The translations under genes were made by a program, and so were the position numbers. From Ananas comosus (taxonomy: Eukaryota > Streptophyta > Magnoliopsida > Poales > Bromeliaceae), in NCBI RefSeq assembly GCF_001540865.1, contig NC_033638.1:10183315-10247314 (forward strand): a DNA stretch of 64,000 nucleotides, given 5' to 3'. The notes under the pieces are model-generated. The model was not told where the DNA came from, ran no database searches, and saw nothing but the letters and a program-made list of their open reading frames with translations. Positions 34,601 through 47,384 of this stretch are shown in pieces. The stretch's first letter is position 1. Each line of letters begins with the position of its first letter.

Positions 34601-37600
34601 CACTAGGCACTGGGCCCTTTATCGTCGCTGCAGGAGGAATATCGAATATATTTCTTCACAGACTTGCTGAAAATATTCAAGATGCATATGCTGAGGCAGC
34701 CAGCATTGCTGAACAGGTTCTCTTATGATGCCTTTAACTTACATGTTGTGAGCTTCACAATTTTAGCCAGCTTTAGATTTAGAATTATATCATACTCACT
34801 TCATTATCTTATATTTGTAAAGTTTTTTCTTTTGGTCTCTAAATTGATATTCGTTATCTTTTAAAATTAGTCCTCTTTCTTTTGATTCGTTTCTGTCCAT
34901 TTTATGGAATGTTATATTGACAACATTAATTACGTAGGAAATAAAATGAAAACAGGTTGAAAACAAAATGAAAAATAAGGGTTGAGAAGAAAAAAAAAAA
35001 ATAGGTGCAGTCATGTGCTGAAACAAATAGCTGTATGATGTATATTGGCTTTTGTAGATTGCTAAGTAAAACACTGCAGTAGTTTTTCTGGAAACTAAAA
35101 CAGATAATTAGTTAATCTGATTGATAATGGCATGTTAGCACCAGAACTTCTGCTGAGCGATAATTTTTTGTCAATGATGCAGGCCATCTCATACATTAGG
35201 ACCTTATATGCTTTTACAAATGAAACTCTTGCAAAGTACTCATATGCTACCTCACTTCAAGCAACATTGCGATATGGGATATTGATAAGTCTTGTTCAAG
35301 GACTTGGCCTTGGATTCACGTATGGACTTGCGATATGCTCCTGTGCTTTGCAACTTTGGGTTGGGAGGTACCTGATTTCACATGGAAAGGCTAATGGTGG
35401 TGAAGTTATAGTAGCTCTGTTTGCCGTTATCCTGAGTGGCCTGTAAGCACTTATTTTGAACGGATTCATTATGTTTTCCATCTTATCACTTTTCTCATTT
35501 TAGCTTATTCTATTTGTAGTGGACTGAATCAAGCAGCCACAAACTTCTATTCCTTTGAGCAAGGGCGAATTGCTGCTTATAGACTTTATGAGATGATAAG
35601 CCGTTCGACCTCAACTGTTAATCAGGATGGCAATACCTTAGCTTCAGTACAAGGAAATATCGAGTTCAGAAATGTTTATTTCAGTTACCTCTCCCGTCCT
35701 GAAATTCCTATACTTAGTGGGTTCTACCTTACTGTTCCTGCTAGAAAAACTGTGGCTCTTGTTGGTAGAAATGGTTCAGGAAAAAGCAGCATAATTCCTC
35801 TGATGGAACGCTTCTATGATCCTACATTAGGTATATTCGCCATGTAATAACTGTTAGTTAACTTTCGCTTAATTTGCCTTTCTTGTAAGTTTTAGTGAAG
35901 AAGGATTTTTCATTTTCTGGTGCAGGTGAAGTCCTGTTGGATGGAGAAAACATAAAAAATTTGAAGCTAGAATGGTTAAGAAGCCAAATAGGGCTTGTGA
36001 CTCAGGAACCAGCGTTATTGAGTTTGAGCATTAGGGAAAACATTGCATATGGAAGATCTGCTACATTTGATCAGATTGAGGAGGCTGCTAAGACGGCACA
36101 TGCACACACATTCATCAGTTCACTCGAAAAGGGATATGATACACAGGTAAGAGTACATACCATGCTCGTATATTTATTAATGTACCTCTAGGGATAGGTG
36201 TCTCAAGTGTAATGTTATGCACCTTTTGGCATGAACACAGAGATCTTAAAATCCTGTTGGGTTGCGTTAGTTAACTGCAATTCCTGAATAATTAGCTATT
36301 TACATATATAACTCTGCAAAAACTAAATTCTAATATGTACCCTGTGGAAACTTAATTCTTTACTTGTATAATGCTGTAATTACAGAATTTCCTGGCTTAT
36401 GAAAAGAAAAGTTATAATACAAAGCCAACTTCTCCCCTTGGATTGGATGACTCCCCAACTTTAGATGAACGTATCTTCTTTAGAAGCTGCACTTTTGAGG
36501 GGCGTACATGGAAAGCTCATTTTTACAAGGGTATATATGTGAATAGACTATTTTACAGGGATAATTTTGTAAAAGACCTAAGTTTTTTAACTAGAACAAC
36601 TTAGGCTCCTCTTTTTTTTTTTTCTTTGTTTTTTAGCTGCTGTTTTCTCTTCTTTCTTCTATGCTGATTGAATAATGTACATTTAGGTTGGTAGGGCTGG
36701 TTTAGCATTGACCGATGAACAGAAGATAAAGCTTGCTATTGCTCGGGCTGTTCTGTCGAATCCGTCTATTCTTCTCCTCGATGAAGTCACGGGTGGCCTT
36801 GATTTTGAGGCCGAAAAGGCTGTTCAGGAAGCGTTGGATATTTTGATGTTAGGGAGATCCACTATTATAATAGCTAGGCGCCTTAGCCTTATAAGAAATG
36901 CTGACTATATAGCAGTGATGGAGGAGGGTCAACTTGTTGAGATGGGTACCCATGATGAATTGCTGAACCTAGATGGACTTTATGCAGAACTTCTTAGATG
37001 CGAGGAGGCAGTCAAACTCCCAAAGAGGTAAGATACACTCTATATAAGCTTCTTTATTAGTTCATATTTATGGTACTCTCTTGTAACTTAAAATTACTAT
37101 ATTTTCTCGGATTTAGCTTATGATCTATATAATTCTTGTACTAGGGGTACTTAATGATTGTGGCATGCCAATACTAGGAGTCCTTTATTTTTTATTTATG
37201 TTGTAGGCTGTCTCTTATGGCTTGTTAGTAGGAAACTCTACATTTTGTGGAACAATTTTGCAAGTTCTTTCAATGCGGAATTATGTGGGCCATGGTATTC
37301 TCATCTAAAAATAATTAGTTTTTGTATCACTTATGCCCAATTGATGATTCAAGGTAATTTTTGTTTTCCACACATCTTCCATTTTGATGATTTCATGCTG
37401 TTATAATATATCTGATATCTTCTTCACTTGATATATTTCTACGTGAAGAGATCACGTGTACAGGCGTATAGTCATCTACTTTGTATCGTCCTCAAAATAA
37501 CAAAGAAAAACTTATGATTTGTTATGTAATAAGCAACTACACTTGTGAGATAAGGATGGCTTCAGCACGGAATTTATTCTTGATTTTCTCTAAACCCTTT

Positions 37601-40600
37601 TTCAGGACACCTATCAGGAGCTACAAAGAGCCTGCGGCATTCCAAATAGAGAAGGACTCATCAGCTAGCCACAGCTTCCAAGAATCATCCTCTCCTAAAA
37701 TGGCAAAATCACCTTCACTTCAACGAACACAGGGATTTCTCCCATTCAGGCAGTCAGATGTCAATTACAGCAATAATTCCCACGAATCCCCCAAGGTCCA
37801 AAGCCCACCTTCAGAGCAAATGATAGACAATTCAATTCCCTTGGTCTCTACAGAAAGAGTCCCGTCTATTAAAAGGCAGGACAGTTTCGAAATGAGATTG
37901 CCTGAATTACCCAAAATTGATGTCCAAACCATACAGAGACAATCTTCGAATACTTCAGACCCAGAATCACCGATATCTCCGCTTTTGACCTCTGACCCGA
38001 AGAATGAGCGATCACATTCGAAGACTTTTAGCCGTCCAATCAATCAGTTTGATGATGCATATACAAAACACAAAGCGCCAAAGGATGTGCAGCGCCAGAA
38101 ACCTCCCTCTTTTTGGAGGCTTGCACAGCTCAGCTTTGCAGAATGGCTTTATGCTCTTTTAGGAAGTATTGGTGCAGCGATTTTTGGTTCGTTTAACCCG
38201 CTTCTTGCTTACACTATTGCGCTGATAGTGGCAGCATACTACAGAATTGGTGTCCATGATGTACATCATGAAGTAAATAAGTGGTGCTTAATTATTGCGT
38301 GCATGGGTGTTATAACGGTGGTTGCCAACTTCTTGCAGCACTTTTATTTTGGTATAATGGGTGAGAAGATGACTGAACGTGTGAGGAGAATGATGTTCTC
38401 AGGTGATTGTTGCAATTTCGTAAACAGTACACTTTTAGGGGTCTTTACGTGTATATCACTGCGAAATCATATATTATAGATAGCATTTTCATAACAAGAA
38501 CACCCTTGTCCAAGTTCTGTGTCAGAATTTTCTTTCCCTCAAAGAGGGGCATTATTTTGTAAGTACAAAGGTATATACTGAAGAAATCAAGTTCGAATGA
38601 GTATACATGAAAACTTAAGATTTTACTGTGATATATGTGACTGCCTATTTTGCCTGGCTTCCGGAAGAGTGTTTCTACTCCAGGAACTCAGGAAGTAGAA
38701 TTTTTTTTAGTCACCAGGCCTATGGCAAACAAAAAGTCTTAAGTTATTGCTATAGCGGGGATCTTTTTTTGTCTGAAAGCACAGGCTCTAATTTAAAGCT
38801 TCTGCTTTTATTAAAGTGGGAAGCTACTGAGATGATTTAGGTATAGTGTTATTAGTGCTTTCTTGCAGAGGTATATATGGAAACATCATGCATTCTAACT
38901 AATTTCAAATGTCCTTTTTCAGCAATGCTACGTAATGAAGTTGGGTGGTTTGATGAAGAGGAGAACAGTGCTGATACACTGTCCATGCGTCTAGCAAATG
39001 ACGCAACCTTTGTTCGCGCCGCCTTCAGCAACCGTCTTTCAATTTTCATACAAGACACAGCTGCAGTTGTTGTGACTCTGGTTATCGGCATGTTGTTGGA
39101 GTGGCGGGTGGCGCTTGTTGCCCTAGCAACTGTACCTATCCTTACAATCTCTGCTATTGCACAGGTTAGCATACATCATATCTCTGTATAGTAGTATCTC
39201 CTTGTGTGTCGCCTGCAAAAGTGCTCTGACATTTGTTTGTTGCCCTATGGATTGGTTGCTTCAACATAAACATTTGGCAAACTAATAAATCTGCAAGAGC
39301 CAGTTCCTATACAGAACTATGTTTGCCTTAGTTCCATTTTTGTTATAGCTTTCCCTTATCCAGTTAACCTTACCTTATTACAAATTGACTCAGATGCCCT
39401 CATAAAGGTGCAACTACTGTTGCTGAGGTGTGTACAGTACCAATGTTTTTAGGGGTACTTGCGCAAAAACTTTTAAGGGTATACATGCATTAGAAAGAAA
39501 CATTTCTTTTTTCACTTTCCCTGTTTCACTTAACACCTTGCATGCCTACGTTGCTGCCAGCTAGTTTTTTATGCATGAAAATTTGACACTGCTACTTTGT
39601 TTCACTAATTCTTCATTTAACTCATAAAAATAAACATTTGCTGTAAGAATCATGGCATTATCATATACTCGTACTTAGTGTTTTAGTTCTTTGAAGCTGA
39701 CTGGGAACTATCTTGCAGAAAATGTGGCTTGCTGGATTTTCAAGGGGAATTCAAGAGATGCATAGAAAGGCCTCTTTAGTCCTTGAAGATGCAGTCAGAA
39801 ATATTTACACTGTTGTGGCATTCTGTGCTGGTAACAAGGTAATGGAACTTTACAGTTTACAGCTCGATAAAATATTCAAGAAGAGTTTCCTTCACGGAAT
39901 GTTCATCGGTTTTGCCTTTGGCTTGTCACAATTCCTCCTTTTCGCTTGCAACGCCCTTCTTCTCTGGTACACTGCCAACTCTGTTCACAAAGGCCGGCTC
40001 TCGATTTCTACAGCTCTTAAAGAATACATGGTCTTCTCATTTGCAACCTTTGCCCTGGTGGAGCCATTTGGACTCGCTCCATATATACTTAAAAGGCGAA
40101 AATCCCTAACTTCAGTATTTGAAATCATCGATCGAGTGCCTAAAATTGACCCAGATGACAATAGTGGCTTGAAACCCCCTAACGTGTATGGAAGCATCGA
40201 ACTAAGAAATGTCGATTTTGCTTACCCAACTCGCCCTGAAGTAATGGTTCTAAGTAATTTCAGTCTTAAAGTTAGCGGGGGCCAAACAGTAGCAGTGGTT
40301 GGTGTATCAGGATCCGGGAAAAGCACGATCATTTCTCTAATTGAGAGATTCTATGACCCGACTGCTGGCCAAGTTCTACTGGATGGCCGAGATTTGAAGT
40401 CATTTAATTTAAGATGGTTAAGAAGCCACATGGGTTTGGTTCAGCAGGAACCCATTATATTCTCCACAACAATACGAGAGAACATTATATATGCAAGGCA
40501 CAATGCAACTGAAGCTGAAATGAAAGAAGCAGCGAGAATAGCAAATGCCCACCATTTTATAAGTAGTTTACCACATGGTTATGATACTCATGTGGGCATG

Positions 40601-40948
40601 AGAGGGGTCGACTTGACACCCGGACAAAAGCAGAGGATTGCGATTGCACGTGTAGTGTTGAAAAACGCTCCAATATTATTGCTGGATGAGGCCAGCTCAG
40701 CAATCGAGTCTGAGTCAAGTCGGGTGGTTCAGGAGGCTCTCGACACGTTGATCATGGGGAACAAAACCACTATTCTAATCGCGCATAGAGCTGCTATGAT
40801 GAGGCATGTGGACAACATTGTTGTATTGAATGGCGGCAGGATCGTTGAGCAGGGCACACATGACTCTTTAGTGCAGATGAACGGCCTTTACGTTCGGCTC
40901 ATGCAGCCTCATTTCACTAAGGGAATCCGGCAGCATCGACTAATGTAA
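31682..40948 (+). CDS. ABCB20: ABC transporter B family member 20/6-like
   Basis: Eleven exons: 31682-32071, 33672-33726, 33806-33981, 34516-34716, 35183-35442, 35520-35830, 35926-36146, 36687-37027, 37606-38402, 38923-39164, 39719-40948. They give 4224 nt, or 1407 residues, a full-length match to the ABCB6/ABCB20 type. The N-terminus [20 protein letters not shown] is diagnostic. Order: TMD1, NBD1 with Walker [10 protein letters not shown] (443-451) and Walker B ILLLDE (566-571), a long Ser/Pro linker ([26 protein letters not shown]), TMD2, and NBD2 with Walker [10 protein letters not shown] (1193-1201). The ABC signatures deviate from LSGGQ: LTDEQ (546-550) in NBD1 and LTPGQ (1297-1301) in NBD2. 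These proteins are plasma-membrane auxin exporters in Arabidopsis. The gene uses normal GT..AG introns; the eighth (37028-37605) contains a long open stretch that could be mistaken for exon. Confidence 0.95.
32890..33290. repeat. CATATG-rich palindromic patch in ABCB20 intron 1
   Basis: At least seven CATATG palindromes in 400 bp, many inside longer phrases such as GCATATGCGC and CACATATG. No TIR or ORF found. Confidence 0.5.
33326..33375. repeat. 25 bp exact tandem duplication, intron 1 of ABCB20-like gene
   Basis: GCCCGCAATCTGTTGGGCGC plus CTTTT is repeated twice without change at 33326-33350 and 33351-33375. Confidence 0.85.
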
Positions 40949-42142
40949 ATCACTTAAGGTTGATCTTCACATGTGAAATTTTTTCAGCCCTTCGATTGAG
41001 TTCTCTCTCACATCACGGAATAGCTGAATGAGATCATCTGTCACTCTGTGGCAGCTTGTGTGGAATGGATGAGATGGAGAACTTCAGCGAATTCGGGGTC
41101 GGGTTCGGGTTTGAGACACGGTTTGTTGTAGTGGGTAGGAGTTATATATTCCGAAATAGTTAACGCGGGCATGGAGACATTGAGCAATAGAGTTTGGTGG
41201 TGGAATATTTTAAGTCTTTGGTTTATTGTACTTATTCTTTGGGAGGCATGCGTTGTTGTAGTTAATATTTCTGCGGCTCCACGCCATGTAAGAATTCAAA
41301 TCTGTTTATAGCTCTACTAACAATGAGGCTTCTTCATCCTGGTTGCAGCTGTTTGCTATCCTTTTTTTCTTTCTTTCTTTCTTTCTTTCTTTTGCGTGTG
41401 TGTGTGTGTGTTATTATGTTGGGGCCATTTCATTTTATTTGAGGATTGGTTTTGAACATGTGAAGGAGAAGGCATGTTCTATGTTTTATTTATTTTATTT
41501 TTTTTGAAGGTAGGATTAGTGCATGAACCTGCGTCTGATTCGCAGCTGCAACTGCAGAAGTTGATCAGATATTTTTAAACCTCTTCTTGGTTCATATAAA
41601 CTAGTTTTTCCTCCCACTTTCTTCGAGTCGAATGCGTTATCATCTTGCCCTTGCAATCAGTGTTTAGGCACATGAATGTTACCCCCCAAGCAACTTACTT
41701 CCAGGGCCTGTAACGCATGTGGAGTTTCTGCGAGGGGTTGTGGCTCAGAAGCGCTCTTCGCAGAAGCACCACAATCTAGTTTTATTGCTAAAATTATCCT
41801 CTAGTAGCTTCTGTCTGTTGCAAGGGCAGAATCTTTAAATTAAAGCTTTATGCTACAGCAAAAGCGCCAAGTGTTTGATCGCCTCTTTGCATTTTAGAGC
41901 AGCCAATCGGTATGAAGATGCGTACCAACTAAATATAGTCATAAGAACGGTCGAAAAATGTAGTCATAACATCGGTCGAAAAGAAAAGAAAGAAAGAAGC
42001 ATTAAAAGCTTAGTTGGAACAAGAGCAAAAGTAGAACAAGAGGTATTTGAAAAAGAAGATATGAATTATATACAGTACAACAAGAAAAAAAAAAATCACT
42101 CATTTATTAAATGAAAGAGCCGAATATATTCTCGGTCGTAAT
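40949..42142. other. Convergent 3' flanks of ABCB20- and PNSL1-like genes
   Basis: 3' UTR of the ABC transporter on the left and of PNSL1 on the right. Contains a (CTTT)n run at about 41366-41391 and (GT)n at 41395-41411. The frame at 41875-42114 is lysine-rich low complexity and not supported as a gene. Confidence 0.6.
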
Positions 42143-43576
42143 TCATATGTCTAGCATCCTGAAAGAGTCAGCTACCACTTTGAGCTTGCTGCGAACTCGC
42201 GTCCACCGTCTCTCATTTGCACCGACAACCAGCGTGTAGTACCGACCTTCCAAGGAAAAAAGAATGATAGAGTGGTCATTTCTCAAAAAACACTTGGCAT
42301 TTGCCAAATATGGTTTCCTCTCACAAATTTCAGTAATCTGATAGAAATGGAAGATACATTAATAATTCCGTGTCGCAGTCCAATTTACATTCTATGAAGA
42401 TACATTCTCAGTTTTATTTTTTTGTCAGTGCAGGTCACTAGAATGATAAGTAATTTGAATCATCTGGTTAGATTGGAAGCCCCAGTTGTTGCGGTTCAGT
42501 GTGTTCAAAATGAGGTTGTCAGACTACATACCATTCCCTATCGCAATGGTCGCAAAAGCAGTTCGGGAGAAGCTTGGCAATGTAAGTTCATACTCAAATG
42601 TCCAGTAGTTCTTTCCATCAATCGTACGCTGCATACAATATTCGATGATATTTTATTATTAAGGCCAAAAGTTGAAGTTACCGAATTCATCTAGCAAGAC
42701 TCCTATGAAGCAATGAACACTGCTCTTGAGTATGTAAAAGTTTGCTGACATACGCATATGAAGAACATGCGAGGCATAACAAACTAGAGAGGTCACTGCC
42801 CCTTTATGAGATATCTATTTAGTTACGATTTAAACGTCAAAAAGCAACAAACCTCCTGCATCTCATAGATTGTCGGCACTTGAGTTGGTGCAGCATATAC
42901 ATCCTTTACCAAATCGAAAATTGCCTGCCGCGCAAATAGAAATGCTACTCAGTACGAAATTTTATGTTTTTATAACTTTATGAATAAGCTCTACTTCATA
43001 TGCCGGATATATCTATATCTCAAAATGCTACTCTCAGTTCATATGACTGATGCATCTCTAAATTACCTCCTCCATCGGACCCAAATCACGAATATCTTTT
43101 TTATCGGTCGGGATAAAGCAAACTCTCACATGCTGCAATGCTGCGAAACGATCTTTGAATGCAGAATCATGCCCGAGGAAGTCAAAATCCTGCAGCCACA
43201 CAAATTGAAAAGAGGCGTAAAATTCAACTGCTTCCATTCAACTGGTTTGCTGAGGAGAATTCATTTTTTAACGTTTGGTTAGTTTGCATACGCATGTAAC
43301 AACTTACCCTCCAATCTGAGGGATAGTAATAGGAATATCCATCCTCGTAATCCACAAAAGCTCGATAATTATCCGGTACTCCTACAATCTTGAAACAAGT
43401 TAGCATGTATAAGGTGGCATATATAAGATTACTAAACCAAATGATGGAAAGATTCATCAACAAAATCAGTTCCATGTGAAATTCTACGTAATTGTTTACT
43501 ACTCTTCACCGTAGAAATGGTTTCAGTATGACGAAAAAAGAAAATAAATGCAGGCAATGATCACAGAAAGAGAGGG

Positions 43577-43614
<38 letters not shown>

Positions 43615-44535
43615 ATGATGATGCTACCTTCAGCAGATGCAGAAGTGGAATGTAACAGGCCAGAAACCAATGCACCAGTTGCAACTAGCATCCATCTTCT
43701 TTTCATAGAAGCTGTAATAGGTAATCTAACATTACAAATTTGTGGAAAGAAAAGAAGGCCTTCACACTTGAAATATCTGATAAAGTTGAATATGATTTAC
43801 TAATATGGTGACATGTATTGATATGATAGTCCGTGCACTTCGCCCCGTACTAGTTCACTCAAACACTTCAGTCTCTCGATTTTTACAAATGCTGCACTTT
43901 GTAATTAAAGGGCTAAACAGGCCGTTCTCAATTCTACAAGAGAACTAAGAATTTTTTTTTCTGTTTTATAGTCGACGAATAAAGTGCAATGTATATAAAA
44001 GTTCAACGATTAAAATGTTTAAGTGAGAAGTGCAGGGTCCAAGCCAGAATATTGGCGTTAAGTGTAGTACAGGAATGTCCTATTCATACATTTTACCCTT
44101 AGTAATGTTGAACCAATATTTAGATTATAAACATTGATCTTCTGAATATCTTCCATCCCAAAGATTAGTACCAGAAATGAGCAGGAAAACTTAAAAAAAA
44201 AGGGGAAAAGAGAAAAATCATTGAAGATGATGCACTGTGTCTTACTGGACAAGCACGTAGTACATACTACATATCACATAAAAAGGAAAATAATTCACAT
44301 TTCTTCCATACTTTCAACTTTTAAACCGAAACAAATTTTAAATTAACCTTTTACAAAATTCAATCATATACAATATCAGCCAAAACCCGTCACTTCTCTC
44401 TTTCTATAATTCAGAAAAAAAAAAAAGAAAATTTACAAAAAAAAAAAGAATTAGAAAAAAAAAATAGAGATGAAATTTGAGAGCTCATGGCACCTGGTTG
44501 GGAAGGGAACAAATCCAGTGGGATAAAGCTGCCAT
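42143..44535 (-). CDS. PNSL1: Photosynthetic NDH subcomplex L1 (PsbP-like protein 2)
   Basis: A PsbP-family lumenal subunit of the chloroplast NDH-like complex. Confident exons: 43628-43711, 43308-43381, 43067-43189, 42853-42924, 42532-42628, 42143-42246. The first encodes MKRRWMLVATGALVSGLLHS, an RR-type lumenal targeting region, ending TSASAEG. The mature part has GVPDNYRAFVDYEDGYSYYY, PSDWR/DFDFLGHDSAFKDRF, VRVCFIPTDKKDIRDLGPME, IYEMQERTIDGKNYWTFEYE and GRYYTLVVGANERRW, ending FRMLDI. A likely first exon is 44494-44535 (MAALSHWICSLPNQ). It does not join 43711 in frame: the downstream exon needs an incoming phase of one base, so a short transit-peptide exon between 43712 and 44493 is unresolved. 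A GA microsatellite (about 43581-43613) lies in the next intron. Confidence 0.88.
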
Positions 44536-44602
44536 TTTTGGCGGATTTGAGGAGGAAAATTTTGAAGCAGAACGATTCAGCTAATTAGAGAGTAGTACAT
44601 AA

Positions 44603-44676
44603 ATGAGTGTGTGTGTGTGTGTGTGTGAGTTTCCCTTTATCTAAAGCTCCCAAGTTCGTAGGCTTAATATATAGAG

Positions 44677-44714
<38 letters not shown>

Positions 44715-44717
44715 TGG
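44603..44717. repeat. (GT)n microsatellites upstream of PNSL1
   Basis: Two GT/CA tracts, 44603-44628 and about 44680-44717, within 200 bp 5' of the candidate first exon. Confidence 0.8.
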
Positions 44718-44719
44718 GT

Positions 44720-45201
44720 GAAAGCAAATGTTGCCCTGTCGCAGTCGCCCCTTATCCGTCTCATGAAAACCTGGTGGAGCTCGCTTCGACTAAATTTTGT
44801 TGCGGTTAAAAATGTTGAAATAAGGATAAGAAAAATACTGAAGTAATTTAAATCTAACTGTTTCAATTTTAATAGATGATCATGTTAACTATAAAGCATA
44901 ACACAATTCCCCGTTCAATTAGCACAAAAACCATTGAATTTATCAAAACTATAACTTAGTCGAAATTAGCTCAAATCAAAATAATCAAAAGCTAAGAAAG
45001 AAAAAAAAAACAATTGAGGGAACAGGCCGAGAATTTGTTATTCGACTAAACTATAGCCCTTCACAAAAGAGGGAAGAGAAAAGAGAGGCACACATTTTCA
45101 ACTGTTCAAGCATAGAAGGCCCGTGACCACAACTTGTAACACAACATTTAGCATGTGTATAATCAAGATCTATCGAGCAGCAGTGCGCATATAAGCAACA
45201 G
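44720..45201. other. Spacer between PNSL1 promoter and CSU1 3' end
   Basis: AT-rich, with the predicted 3' UTR of the CSU1-like gene on the right. No coding signal seen. Confidence 0.5.
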
Positions 45202-47328
45202 CTAGAGACCCCTCGGGACAGGCTTGACCAACCCAAGTCCCGTGCCGCTGCCCAAGTGCTTGAAGTCGGTCGCCTCCAATTTGTCGTCGTGCCCGGCAAA
45301 CCCCGTCCCGCCTCTCTCCAAGGGAACCAAGTTCCTCACTTTGCACTCCCTACTACACACCAAGCACACCCTGTCGGTCGCCACAAACTTATCTGCGCAC
45401 TTCTTACAGAACACGTGGCCGCACGTGGTGAGAGCCACGAGCGACATCGTGTTCGTCAGGGTCACTTTGCAGCTGGGGCAGATGTAGTTGCTGTCCGAAC
45501 TCCTGGTCTTCTTCTGACCATTACCAGTATCTTCCGTGAAGTAGATGGGGAAAAGGGCTTTTAGCTTCAGCTTCTCTTTTCCCTCGGGGCAAATAGTGTC
45601 GGTGGAGGGAGCTTCGACTTTGACCGAGGCGCCTGGAGTAGCCGACGGGAGCCAAAAGGCCTTCATGTCGCGGAGGGCTTCCTCTTCGTAGGAAGTTACT
45701 TTTACACTGTTCGCCCCGTGGAAGCCATTCTTGTCATGCGTGTTGCTCTTGTCGTTATTATACTGCGGGACGGCGCCGTGGTTCTGCTGATCAAAAGCCT
45801 CTAGTTCTCGGGCTTTTTGCAGCATCAGCTTCTCTTCTTGCTCTTCTTTCTCTTGATTTTGTTGAGCAGCATGGGCAGCAAGTTTCCTGGAGCATATAAA
45901 GAATGAAGATCAACTTTACTAAATCAAAGATGAGGTTTTGGACAGACATCAAACAAAAGTTGCAACTAATGGATGATAATACAATTCTTCTTGAGGTTCG
46001 ATGTTAGACCAAATTATTTGCTAATTGCACACGTCCATTAGGTGCGATATGAATACATAGGGGTTTTCTTTTAATTATACTGACACCTTAGGATAGTAAA
46101 ACTTCCCCTACAAGATGATTTATTCTGTTCGGAGAGAAATAACTAAGAGGTCTCAGGTTGCATTCACTATGCAATCGTAGAATCTTCTCATACTCTCTAT
46201 CAACCAATTAAACGTGTTCCTTGAGTAAACAAAAAGGAGAAGCACCCACCCAATGCTTCTCCCACGGCAGTTCGAGTTACCGTTATATAACATCATACAT
46301 GAAAACTTCTAAAGCATTTTTTAGATTTTACGAGACCCTCTAAAGCATCAAAGTGGGTGAGTTTGGCAACGACACTCCCAAACTAGCCCTTAGTTTGGGA
46401 ATCCCTATAAAGCCTTACTATGGCACGTTTGGCGTGATGAGATTTTTAACAAAAGACGACTTGATAAAAGGGAAGTTGGTGTTAGAAAATTTGTGTCTTT
46501 TGTTCAGATGCTTTGGCCAATCAACAAATGGTCACACAGACAGATCAATAAAAAACACTTTATGTTATCTTCTAAACAATCTAAGCCAGTTAAATGCTGC
46601 CTACAAATACACTAAAATTGAGATCACACCTGATGACCCTTTTAACACTCTTTTAAGTGGAGGTCAGTGCTGGAACTCAGATTGAATCACTTGGCAAATT
46701 TTGAAGATGAAGCTTAAAATAAACGGCGATCCGGTAAAAGTACCTTCAATTTCAGCCCCCTTTCTTTTTCAATAAATAAGTTTCACGTACCAATTCAAAC
46801 ATTACCAAATTTACTAAACATCAACACATGAACCTACTTTATCACAGATATAGCATCTTTAAAAACTAACATACTCAACGAAATTATAAATTTATCAACA
46901 GTAATCTTAACAATAAATCAACATAATTAACCTCAACGTAATTCCCCCAATTCTCCACAAAAACTACGGTAGCCAAAAACACAAAACATAGATCACACAT
47001 CAAAGCGCCCACAACAGATCCAACGAGATCAAACAAAACGAACATGGATTGGAATCAGAAGAAAGAGTGGAATTATATGAAACCCTAACCTCTTGATGTC
47101 CTTCTTTTGGGCGAGGAGGCACTCGAGGATGCACTCCTTGCAGAAGACGTGGCCCTTTTGGCAACAGAGGGGGTCGATGAAGGGCTTGAGGCAGAGGCAA
47201 CACGCGTCGAAGGGCTTGATCGAGTCCTTGCCGAGGCGCTCCCGCTGCGTCCCGTACCCGAGCTTCCGCTTCTCCTCGTACGTGAAGAACGCGAGGTCAT
47301 TGTTGTTCTTCGAGTGCCGCTGCGGCAT
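45202..47328 (-). CDS. CSU1: NOSIP-like E3 ubiquitin ligase, CSU1 homologue
   Basis: Two exons, 47090-47328 and 45202-45886, joined in phase (AG|G forms one Arg codon), give 307 residues, near the family's usual length. Start MPQRHSKNNNDLAFFTYEEK. The first exon encodes the split U-box/RING N-half: CCLCLKPFIDPLCCQKGHVF, then CKECI. Exon 2 begins with a Gln/Glu/Lys-rich coiled coil. It continues to the C-terminal RING, with YICPSCKVTLTNTMSLVAL, CGHVFCKKCADKF and CLVCSREC, and ends near TGLGLVKPVPRGL. In Arabidopsis CSU1 ubiquitinates COP1 and SPA1 to moderate light signalling; NOSIP is the animal counterpart. Exon 1 is much richer in GC than exon 2. The 1.2 kb intron contains an open plus-strand frame that I do not support. 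Confidence 0.92.
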
Positions 47329-47344
47329 CCTCCCTTCTTCGTCT

Positions 47345-47384
47345 CTAACCCTAACCCTAACCCTAACCCTAACCCTAACCCTAG
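47345..47384. repeat. Telomere-type (CCCTAA)n in the CSU1 leader
   Basis: Five perfect CCCTAA units plus flanking CTAA and CCCTAG, ending 17 bp upstream of the CSU1 start codon. The mRNA sense is (TTAGGG)n. The unit is six bases, not the common plant seven-base TTTAGGG. Short telo-boxes are frequent in plant leaders, but a run this long is notable. Confidence 0.9.

Noticed and set aside
37158..37605. Open stretch before exon 9 of the ABCB20-like gene as extra coding sequence
   Set aside because: Donor at 37027 and acceptor at 37605 join conserved protein blocks in phase; the intervening residues match nothing in the family.
46353..46685. 110-codon plus-strand frame inside the CSU1 intron
   Set aside because: No ATG at the frame start (GTG), no motif, and it lies in a well-bounded intron on the other strand.
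47345..47384. Telomere repeat as a chromosome end or fusion point
   Set aside because: Only about 40 bp, lies in the leader of an intact gene, with ordinary genes on both sides.
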